In this document: positions 1 to 7,100 of the stretch, piece after piece
Numbering within the stretch: the stretch's first letter is position 1
Layout: every line of letters begins with the position of its first letter
From: an uncultured Oscillospiraceae bacterium
Lineage (GTDB): Bacteria; Bacillota; Clostridia; Oscillospirales; Oscillospiraceae
Direction of reading: 5' to 3'
Assembly: GCA_944387625.1 (NCBI GenBank)
Contig: CALXFQ010000004.1
Location: 1-52,013 of the forward strand
DNA: 52,013 nucleotides
The notes under the pieces: generated by a model
What the model saw: only the letters and a program-made list of their open reading frames with translations
Database searches by the model: none
What the model was told of the DNA's origin: nothing
Made by a program: the position numbers and the translations under genes

Positions 1-7
1 AAAAGAA

Positions 8-36
8 GTGCCACCCGCCCAAAGGACGGATGGCAC
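8..36 (-). terminator. rplS terminator, possibly bidirectional
   Basis: A GTGCCA/TGGCAC stem extends inward through a mostly paired GC arm with two mismatches around an AAA loop. Read on the minus strand it ends in TTCTTTT (positions 7-1), 60 bases after the rplS stop. On the plus strand it is followed by TTTTT (41-45), so it could stop transcription from both sides. Confidence 0.8.
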
Positions 37-96
37 GCTCTTTTTGTTCCGTTTTTGCGTGGCGTAGACCACACATTGATCCATTGGAATAAAGGA

Positions 97-438
97 TCAG
101 ACTCTCTCCTTGACCTTGGCGGCCTTGCCGAAACGATCGCGCAGATAGTACAGCTTGGCACGACGGACCTTGCCCTTACGGACGGTCTCGATCATAGCAA
201 CGTTGGGAGAGTGCAGGGGGAAAACCTTCTCACAGCCCACACCGTAGGAGATGCGGCGAACAGTGATGGTCTCGGTGATGCCGCCGTGCTTCCGGGCAAT
301 GACGGTACCCTCGAACACCTGGATACGCTCACGGGAGCCTTCCTTGATGCGAACGTGCACACGAACGGTGTCGCCGACCCGGGCTTCGGGCAGCTCTTCC
401 TTCATGTACTGGCTGTTCAGAGCCTTGACTAGATCCAT
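97..438 (-). CDS. rplS: 50S ribosomal protein L19
   Basis: The 113-residue product is a full-length bL19, a protein of the large ribosomal subunit near the 30S-50S interface. It starts [13 protein letters not shown] and has the family features: an [15 protein letters not shown] strand, [12 protein letters not shown], and the basic [17 protein letters not shown] region near the C-terminus. The ATG at 438 follows a good AAGGAGGA ribosome binding site at 8 bases. The gene stands alone at the window edge between its own promoter (514-542) and terminator (8-36), so here it is monocistronic rather than trailing rimM-trmD. Confidence 0.97.
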   Translation of the reverse strand: MDLVKALNSQYMKEELPEARVGDTVRVHVRIKEGSRERIQVFEGTVIARKHGGITETITVRRISYGVGCEKVFPLHSPNVAMIETVRKGKVRRAKLYYLRDRFGKAAKVKERV

Positions 439-507
439 TTCTTTGTCCTCCTTAGATATTAGGCGTTCATGCGTCGAAAGCGCAGAGGACGCACCTTGTT
501 TTCAGAC
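439..507 (-). other. rplS 5' leader, possible L19 autoregulatory RNA
   Basis: The untranslated leader is about 70 bases if transcription starts near 507. It can form a TGCGTC/GACGCA stem (470-475 with 488-493). A structured L19 leader is known from low-GC Gram-positives (the Rfam L19 leader family). Whether this sequence matches that model cannot be judged by eye; the hairpin is seen, the regulation is inferred. Confidence 0.35.
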
Positions 508-513
508 CGATGT

Positions 514-542
514 ATTATACCACGCTGTTTTGGCAAAATCAA
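514..542 (-). promoter_or_regulatory. sigma-A promoter of rplS
   Basis: On the minus strand a TTGATT -35 (542-537) lies 17 bases from a perfect TATAAT -10 (519-514). Transcription would start near 507. Confidence 0.8.
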
Positions 543-580
543 GAGGAAATACAAGTTATTTTTGTGTTTTTTCAATATAT

Positions 581-592
581 CCCCGGGAGGGG
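581..592. promoter_or_regulatory. candidate CsoR-type operator (inverted G-tracts)
   Basis: CCCC-GGGA-GGGG, flanked upstream by the A/T run ATATAT, sits directly 5' of the -35 of the CsoR-like gene. CsoR/FrmR/RcnR-family repressors are known to bind inverted G-tracts with A/T flanks, often at their own promoter. The match is to the general pattern only. Confidence 0.4.
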
Positions 593-593
593 C

Positions 594-622
594 TTGCGAA
601 AAATGGCAGGATGGGTTATGAT
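594..622 (+). promoter_or_regulatory. promoter of the CsoR-like repressor
   Basis: TTGCGA (594-599), a 17-base spacer, and TATGAT (617-622). Transcription would start about 20 bases before the start codon, leaving a leader that carries the GGGAGGT ribosome binding site at 638-644. Confidence 0.65.
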
Positions 623-650
623 ATGGGAAATTTGTTTGGGAGGTCCCTGT

Positions 651-974
651 ATGGCCGAAACTTTTGATCATGCCTATCTCCATGCCCATGGCATCGCCCA
701 TTCCCATAACCACGTTCATGAGAACCAGAAGGCGGTGATCAACCGGCTGGCCCGGGCCATCGGTCACCTGGAAAAGGTGAAGCGGATGGTGGAGGACGGC
801 GTGGACTGCTCTGAGGTGCTGATCCAGCTGGCGGCGGTCCGTTCCGCCCTGGACAATACCGGTAAGGTGATCTTAAAAGACCATATCCATCACTGTATGG
901 TGGACGCGGTGGCCGCCGGAGATCAGGCCGCGATCGACGACCTGTGCCAGGCGATCGACAAGTTCATGAAATAG
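651..974 (+). CDS. CsoR/FrmR/RcnR-family metal-sensing repressor with His-rich N-terminus
   Basis: The 107-residue protein belongs to the DUF156 all-helical repressor family that senses Cu(I), Ni/Co or electrophiles. The CsoR-type ligand pattern is present: Cys53 (GVDCSEVLIQL), then His78 and Cys82 (HIHHC). The first 23 residues are unusual, with seven histidines (7, 11, 13, 17, 19, 21, 23). The start at 651 was chosen over upstream in-frame ATGs because GGGAGGT lies seven bases before it and family homology begins nearby. No metal exporter is adjacent, so the target is unknown; a G-tract operator in its own promoter suggests autoregulation. The effector metal cannot be settled from sequence. 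Confidence 0.9.
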   Translation: MAETFDHAYLHAHGIAHSHNHVHENQKAVINRLARAIGHLEKVKRMVEDGVDCSEVLIQLAAVRSALDNTGKVILKDHIHHCMVDAVAAGDQAAIDDLCQAIDKFMK

Positions 975-975
975 A

Positions 976-1005
976 CCGCCAGGACGGAAAAGCCCGTCCT
1001 GGCGG
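976..1005 (+). terminator. terminator after the CsoR-like gene
   Basis: A perfect 12-bp stem (CCGCCAGGACGG and its complement) with a six-base loop begins one base after the stop codon and is followed by CATTTTC. It lies between convergent genes. The minus-strand tail is only weakly U-rich, so it is mainly a plus-strand terminator. Confidence 0.8.
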
Positions 1006-1010
1006 CATTT

Positions 1011-1277
1011 TCATACCTTCTCGGTGAGCCAGGCGATCAGATCGGCCCGCCCCTGCTCGGTCATGGGGAAGGTTGCCTCCCCTTCCATCTGGCTTTTCTC
1101 ATAGCAAAGTTGCCCATGCCAGTATTCCGCGAAAATGGCGCTTTGTTCAAAGTCCACTTCCTTGGGGGTCCGCATCACCACCTTTGGCGCAATACGAAAC
1201 CGCAGCAGCCCATAGGAGCCGGTGAAGATGTTATTCATGGCGAAGGTGTGCAGCGTAGGGATGAACAGCTCGGCCAT
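1011..1277 (-). CDS. small conserved-looking protein downstream of pepF
   Basis: An 88-residue protein starting MAELFIPTLHTFAMNN. I do not recognise its family. It has no signal peptide or membrane segment and reads as a compact soluble domain with mixed strands (YGLLRFRIAPKVVMRTPK) and an acidic C-terminus. The ATG (1277-1275) lies one base beyond the pepF stop (TGA at 1281-1279), so translation is probably coupled and the two are co-transcribed. A longer reading frame to 1319 overlaps pepF and adds low-complexity Trp/Arg residues; I rejected that start. Confidence 0.7.
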   Translation of the reverse strand: MAELFIPTLHTFAMNNIFTGSYGLLRFRIAPKVVMRTPKEVDFEQSAIFAEYWHGQLCYEKSQMEGEATFPMTEQGRADLIAWLTEKV

Positions 1278-1278
1278 T

Positions 1279-3078
1279 TCAGCCCACCAGCGCTTCCATC
1301 TCATCCAGGAGCTGGCCAAAGAGGGCCAGGGCCTGATCCACCGGCTCCGGCTGGGTCATATCCACACCGGCGCCCTTGAGCAGCTCGATGGGGCTCTTGG
1401 AGCATCCGCCGGACAGGAAGCCCAGGTAATCCTTCACCGCGCTCTCCCCTTCCGTCAGGATCTTCCGGGACAGGGCAATGGCGGCGGAGTAGCCCGTGGC
1501 GTACTGGAACACATAGTAATCGTAATAGAAGTGGGGGATCCTGGCCCACTCCATGGCGATCTCATCGTCCACCACCATGTCCGGGCCGTAGTAGAGCTCA
1601 TTGAGCCGCTTATACTCGGCGCACAAGGTATCGGCAGTGAGGGTCTTCCCTTCCCCGATCAGCTTGCCCATGATCAGCTCAAACTCGGCGAACATGGTCT
1701 GCCGGTAGAGCGTGCCTTTGAACTGGTCCAGGAAGTGGTTGATCAGGTACGCCCGCTCCTTCTTATCGGTGGTCTTGGAGAGCAGATGCTCCATGAGCAG
1801 GGCCTCGTTGCAGGTGGAGGCCACCTCCGCCACGAAGATCACATAGCCTGCATCCAAGGGGTTCTGGTGCTTGTTGGAAAGGTAGGAGTGAAGAGCGTGT
1901 CCCATCTCGTGGGCCAGCGTGAACTGGCTGTCCAGCGTGCCGGTATAGTTGAGCAGTACATAGGGATGGACCGAAGCGCCGGCGGAATAAGCGCCGCTGC
2001 GCTTGCCCTGGTTCTGGTAGACATCGATCCAGCGGTTCTCAAAGCCCTCCTTCAAAATGGCCCGGTACTCCTCCCCCAGAGGGGCCAGCGCCTCATACAC
2101 CGTTTCCTTGGCCTGGGCAAAGGGGATGTGCTTGTCCACGTCCGCCATCAGCGGCGTGTAGATGTCGTAGAAGTGCAGCTCGTCTACCCCCAGCAGCTTC
2201 TTTCGCAGCCGCACATACCGATGGAGCTTGTCCAGGTTCTGGTGGACCGCCTCGATCAGGTTCAGGTACACCGAAGTGGGCACGTTGGTGGCGTCCAGAG
2301 AGGCGTCCAGGGTGGAAGCATACTTCCGGGCATCGGCATTGAACTTCAGGGTCTTTCCCTGGGCGTTCAGCAACGCGGCGGCAGTATTGCGGAAATTTCC
2401 GAAGGTGTGGTAAAGGTTTTCATAGGCGCTCTTACGCAGCACCCGGTCCTGGCTCTCCTGGCACAGCACGAAGGTCCCCTGGCTGAGGGGATGGGCCTGT
2501 CCCTGGGAATCCACCGCGTCCGGAAAGGTCAGGTCCGCGTCGGCAAAAGCGCCGTAGATCGTATCCGGGGCGCTGCTCATCTCACCGCTGGCGGCCAGCA
2601 GTTTCTCCTCCACGGGAGAGAGGATATGCGCCTGACGGCGGCGCAGATCCGTCAGATACCGGCGATACCGCTCCAGACCAGGCTCGGCGGCGTAGAAGCC
2701 CTCCAAGGTCTTGTCGTCAATCGCCATGATCTCCGGGGTCTCAAAGGCGGTGGCGGCATTGAGGCCCACCGCGGCAGACATGAACTGCCCCACCATGCCC
2801 TGATACTTGGCGTCACGGGTGTCCTCGTCGGACTTTCGCATACAGTAGTTTGCCAGCAGGCGGACCTTGACATGGACCCGCTCCGAAAGGGTCAGGTATT
2901 CCAGCAAGCCGGCGGCAGAAGCGCCCAGCTTTCCGGCAAAAGCCGCCGCCGCGTCCCGGTCGGCGCTGAGGGTGTTCAGCTCCTCTTCCCAGGCTTCATC
3001 CGACGGATACATATCCTCCGTAGCCCAGGTGTCCTCCACCGGGATCTGGCTGCGAAGGGGGATCTTATTTTCTTCCAT
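1279..3078 (-). CDS. pepF: Oligoendopeptidase F (M3 family zinc peptidase)
   Basis: The 599-residue length is typical of PepF, a cytoplasmic metallopeptidase that degrades short oligopeptides. The zinc-binding HExxH is HEMGH at residues 390-394 inside TLAHEMGHALHSYLS. A family-typical glutamate region follows (VIFVAEVASTCNEALLMEHLL), where the third zinc ligand lies. The N-terminal helical region is of the PepF type (PVEDTWATEDMYPSDEAWEEE). The ATG follows AGGAGGT at seven bases. It is the first gene of a two-gene unit with its own promoter at 3109-3136, divergent from the EamA gene. Confidence 0.96.
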   Translation of the reverse strand: MEENKIPLRSQIPVEDTWATEDMYPSDEAWEEELNTLSADRDAAAAFAGKLGASAAGLLEYLTLSERVHVKVRLLANYCMRKSDEDTRDAKYQGMVGQFMSAAVGLNAATAFETPEIMAIDDKTLEGFYAAEPGLERYRRYLTDLRRRQAHILSPVEEKLLAASGEMSSAPDTIYGAFADADLTFPDAVDSQGQAHPLSQGTFVLCQESQDRVLRKSAYENLYHTFGNFRNTAAALLNAQGKTLKFNADARKYASTLDASLDATNVPTSVYLNLIEAVHQNLDKLHRYVRLRKKLLGVDELHFYDIYTPLMADVDKHIPFAQAKETVYEALAPLGEEYRAILKEGFENRWIDVYQNQGKRSGAYSAGASVHPYVLLNYTGTLDSQFTLAHEMGHALHSYLSNKHQNPLDAGYVIFVAEVASTCNEALLMEHLLSKTTDKKERAYLINHFLDQFKGTLYRQTMFAEFELIMGKLIGEGKTLTADTLCAEYKRLNELYYGPDMVVDDEIAMEWARIPHFYYDYYVFQYATGYSAAIALSRKILTEGESAVKDYLGFLSGGCSKSPIELLKGAGVDMTQPEPVDQALALFGQLLDEMEALVG

Positions 3079-3108
3079 GGCGTTACCTCCTGTAACTTGA
3101 TTTGGACC

Positions 3109-3136
3109 ATTATACCACGATCGGGATAAAAAGCAA
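3109..3136 (-). promoter_or_regulatory. sigma-A promoter of pepF
   Basis: Minus strand: TTGCTT (3136-3131), a 16-base spacer, and TATAAT (3114-3109), about 25 bases upstream of the pepF ribosome binding site. Confidence 0.7.
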
Positions 3137-3157
3137 TCTGTAAAACAGCCTTTTTCC

Positions 3158-3186
3158 TTGCCTTTTCGGTGCGATCATGGTAAAGT
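3158..3186 (+). promoter_or_regulatory. candidate promoter of the EamA transporter
   Basis: TTGCCT (3158-3163), a 17-base spacer, and TAAAGT (3181-3186). Both hexamers match four of six consensus bases. It leaves a very short leader before the ATG at 3206. Confidence 0.4.
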
Positions 3187-3205
3187 ATCCACCGGTGATA
3201 AAGAA

Positions 3206-4096
3206 ATGAACAAAAAGGACCGTGCCACGCTCTGTCTGCTGGTGGCCACCCTGATCTGGGGTTCTACCTTCGTGGCCCAAAGCGTGGCCATGGACCATAT
3301 GGGACCGTTCACCTTCCAGGCCCTGCGGTGCGCTCTGGCGGTGGCGTTCCTGCTCCCGGTGATCCATCTGTTCGACCGGGGCCGCCGCGATGGCAAGACC
3401 TATTGGTCGCGTTGGCGTGATGCCAGGCTCTGGCGCGCCGGCATCCTGTGCGGTGTGCCGCTGTTTCTGGCCTCTGCTTTACAGCAGATGGGGATCGTGG
3501 ATACGGACGCGGGAAAGTCCGCCTTCCTGACCTCCATGTATATCGTGATCGTGCCCGTGATCGGGATCTTCCGGAAGGAGCGCCCGCCCAAGGCTCTGCC
3601 CCTTTGCCTGATCCTGGCGGTGGCGGGACTGTATTGCTTGACCGGCACAGACATTTCCGGCGTTCAGCGAGGGGATCTGCTGCTCATAGGCTGCGCCCTG
3701 GTGTTTGCGGTACAGATCACCTGTGTGGATCTGTTTGCCGGGACGGTGGACCCTCTCCGGCTGAATACCATCCAATGTCTGGTCTGCGCGCTTCTGTCCG
3801 CCCTGGTGATGGTCTTTACCGAACAGCCTCAATGGCCCGCCATCGTTCAGAGCTGGGGGAGCCTGGCTTACGCAGGCGTTTTGTCCATGGGCGTTGCCTA
3901 CTCCCTCCAGATCCTGGGCCAGCGCGGGGTCTCCCCTTCTGTGGCGACGCTGATCATGAGCCTGGAATCGGTGGTGGCGGTGCTGTGCGGTAGCGTGCTC
4001 CTCCAGGAACAGTTGACCAAATGGGAACTGCTGGGCTGCTGCATGGTATTTGCGGCGGTGCTCTTGGCACAGCTCCCTGAAAAGAAAAGAGCATAG
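3206..4096 (+). CDS. EamA-family (DMT superfamily) membrane transporter
   Basis: The 296-residue protein has about ten hydrophobic helices in two EamA repeats. The first begins LCLLVATLIWGSTFVAQSVA, a typical start for the family; the second begins near GDLLLIGCALVFAVQITCV. DMT proteins of this class export amino acids, metabolites or drugs across the cytoplasmic membrane; the substrate cannot be told from sequence. The start at 3206 (MNKKDRATL) was preferred over one 16 residues upstream because the hydrophobic domain begins just after it and GGTGA lies 7 bases before; the ribosome binding site is weak. It ends at a shared terminator facing the GH20 gene. Confidence 0.9.
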   Translation: MNKKDRATLCLLVATLIWGSTFVAQSVAMDHMGPFTFQALRCALAVAFLLPVIHLFDRGRRDGKTYWSRWRDARLWRAGILCGVPLFLASALQQMGIVDTDAGKSAFLTSMYIVIVPVIGIFRKERPPKALPLCLILAVAGLYCLTGTDISGVQRGDLLLIGCALVFAVQITCVDLFAGTVDPLRLNTIQCLVCALLSALVMVFTEQPQWPAIVQSWGSLAYAGVLSMGVAYSLQILGQRGVSPSVATLIMSLESVVAVLCGSVLLQEQLTKWELLGCCMVFAAVLLAQLPEKKRA

Positions 4097-4100
4097 AGTC

Positions 4101-4128
4101 TGGGCCACGGCTTGTGCCGTGGCCCAGA
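4101..4128. terminator. bidirectional terminator between the EamA and GH20 genes
   Basis: A perfect 12-bp GC-rich stem with a TTGT loop lies between the two convergent stop codons. The plus strand continues ATCATTTTGTTG; the minus strand continues ACTCTATGCTCTTTTC. It probably serves both genes. Confidence 0.8.
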
Positions 4129-4140
4129 TCATTTTGTTGT

Positions 4141-7100
4141 TCACGATGCCTGGGCACGCTTCCGCAGGAGCACATAGGCCACCGCGCAGAGGCTTGCCAG
4201 GACCACCGGCCACGCCATACCCACATCGCCGGTAGGCGGCAGAGGCTCGCCGCCGGGGTCGGTAGGCGGCACATAGTCAGGGTCTTCCACGCCGCAGTCG
4301 GTGCACACCCCATCCTCAAAATGGTGGCCGGTGGCAGGGATGGTCTGCTGGGCTTGGATCGCATGGTCACAGACGGAACACTTGATGCCCTCCGTCAGAC
4401 CATCTTCGGTGCAGGTGGCTTCCTTGCCGGGGACGGTCACAGGGGTATGGCCCTTGGCTGGGAGCTCCGTATCTTCCAGAGCGATCTCCTTAGTGCCACT
4501 GGCATCTTCAAAGTACTTGCCGCACGCGGTACAATGCCAGTATTCCTTGTTGCCCGGTTCGGTGCAGGTAGGATCCTTCCCTTCCACATAGGCAAGGTCA
4601 TGGCTGGGCTGATCTTCCAGGGCCGCGGTCAGGGCGGCGAGAGCCTGGTCGATCTGGTCCTGATCGGCGGTAACGCTGTTGAGCGCCGTGTTGGCATCGA
4701 TCACCGCTTCTTTCAGCGCCTCCGTCCAGGTATGGTCCGTGGGGAGTTGGGCCAGAGCCTCCTTCAGCCCGGTCTTATCCACGTTCTGGAAGATCTGGAT
4801 CTCCCGGACACCATACCAGGTGGCGGCTCGCTTTACGCCCTGGAGCTTCACATACCGGGCTTCCACCGGGGCGTCCAGGATCAGATCGTTGGCCTGGGCA
4901 GAATTGCCCCGGACCTCCTGGATGGTGGTCCAAGTCTGCCGGTCGTTGGATACCTGGATGTCAAAAGCGGAAGCCTTGTGGTGGCTCTCCCAGGTGATCT
5001 TCACCCGGTCGATCCGCTGGACCTTGCCCAGATCTACCAGCAGATAGTCGGTATCGTTGTTGGTGCTCAGCCAGTAGGAGTTGGGATCGGTGGAGAGCAT
5101 GGTGGCCGCGCTGTCAGGCAGATCGCCGTCGGTGGCCTTGGAGGCTGGATGGTACTTCATGTCGCCGCTGTTCAGCCCCGGAGTGGTGCCGAACCGGCCG
5201 GAGTAGGCGTTTCGGTTCAGGGCGATATTCACCTGCTCGATGGAAGCGCCGTCCGCCCGGACCAGTTCGGCGTCCAGGGCCTTGTTGTAGGCCTTGATGT
5301 TGGAGATATAACCGTGGAAGTTCTCACCGATCTGCTCCATGGGGAAGACAAAGGTGGAGAAATACTCATCGGACTGCCCGGTATCGGAGGAGTAGAGCAT
5401 CTTCACCAGAGTACCGTCCACATACAGCTTGGTATTCCTGGCAGTACCGACGATGGTGATGGTCACCGTATCGTCCGTCGGGATCTGGTAGCCGAAGGAC
5501 TGATGGTAAAACATTCGGTTCAGGGACATGAGATCGTCATCCAGGCCCTGGGCCAGGAGCTGGCCGTCGTAGCCGCTGAAGAGCAGGGAGTCGCTGGTGT
5601 TGCCCATGGCGGCGCGGATGTCGAAGGAGATGGTGTAGGGATAGGACAGGGTCCGCAGAGGCGTGGTCATCAGGCAGTCGCCGTCGAAGGCGATCATGGT
5701 CTGCCCGTCCACTTCCACCAGCTGGCCGCCGGTCAACCGGGCATCATAGCCATTGCCGCTGACGTCGGGGATCACCACGGTGTCCCCATCCTGGGTGGCC
5801 TGGGTCACGTCATAGTCCACCACCACATCGGTCTTGGAGTCGATCTGGTTGGCGATCTGAGTGCCGGGACCCTCCTGCAGACAGTCGAAAGCCTGCTGGT
5901 AGGTGAGGTAGTCATCGGTCTTCTCGGAACCGCCCCAGGTCTTTTCCGCCGTGATGGCAACGGCCCGAAGGGCGCGCTCATGGAGGTCTGCCTCGGTGAT
6001 GCCCTCCCGGAACTCATCGCCCCACAGGGCGGCTTTGGCGCCCAGCAGGAGGGGTTCGCCGGGATCGGCACAGATATTGCCGTTGAAGATGGTAGGATCC
6101 CAGTTTCGGAACAGGTAGTCTTCCACCACCATGTCCTTATGGTTCCGGCCGGGGGTGGTGTACAGATAGGGCTGGGGGATGTTCACCACCCGGAAGCCCT
6201 CCGCCAGCCGGGCGGTGGGATCGTCCTCGTAGGTGGCCCAGATGTCCAGGATGATGTTGCTGGGATCGATGTAGGTGTTGCCGGGGAATACCTTCAGGGC
6301 GCCCCACATACGAGTGGTCTTGCCATACTTCTCCATCAGCTCGTTCAGGAACACCACATACTGCCGGTAGGACTCAGGGTCGCTCTTGTCCCAATACTCG
6401 TCGGCGCCGATGTTCACATACTTGCCGTTGAACACCGGGTCCTCCCCTGCCAGATAGTCTTCATACAGGGTCTGGATGAACCGCCGGGCGGTCCGGGCCT
6501 TTTGGGCCTCGTTGAGGTCAGCGCTGTTGATGTTCAGTGCCAGCTGTTGGGGATCGTTCCGGGACTGGATCGGCCCCAGCCAGTCGATATCATCCGGGTT
6601 CTCCTGGGCGTAGGAGATGTAAGCGTTGGAATGGGAAGGGGTATCAAATTCCGGGACCAGCTCGATGCCGCCGGCATTTGCCAGGGCTTCCAGCTTCCGA
6701 TAGTCCGCCTTGGAGTAGATCGGATCGGCATAGACTTCGTTAAAGTAGTCAAACCGGCCCTCCGGGACATTTTCAGAGTTGGTATAGACCCGGTTCTCCG
6801 TCAGGCTGGGGAACGCGTCGCTTTCCAAACGGTGCATACCGTTCCAGGCGTTGCCGCTGGGCAGGCCCTCGGGGCTGTAGGTAAAGTCGTCGTTCAGATG
6901 GAGCTGGAACTCGTTCATCTTATACCAGGTGAGGATCTTGGTGTAGTCTTCCAGGTACTGTAAACGATGGGGGATGCGGCCCACATCGAACATGACCCCA
7001 CGGATCTGATAGTCGGGATAGTCCCGGATCACACCGCGAGGGATGGTGTCATGGTCCTCGTCCTGCCACAGGATCTGCTCGCAGGTAACGGTGCCGTAGA

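Noticed and set aside
1222..3129. 635-residue plus-strand open frame opposite pepF
   Set aside because: It is antisense to a clear M3 peptidase, has no ribosome binding site or family motif, and arises from G+C-rich codon use.
4114..6963. 949-residue plus-strand open frame opposite the GH20 gene
   Set aside because: It is the mirror of the GH20 coding strand, overlaps the terminator at 4101-4128, and shows low-complexity Gly/Val/His composition with no domain.
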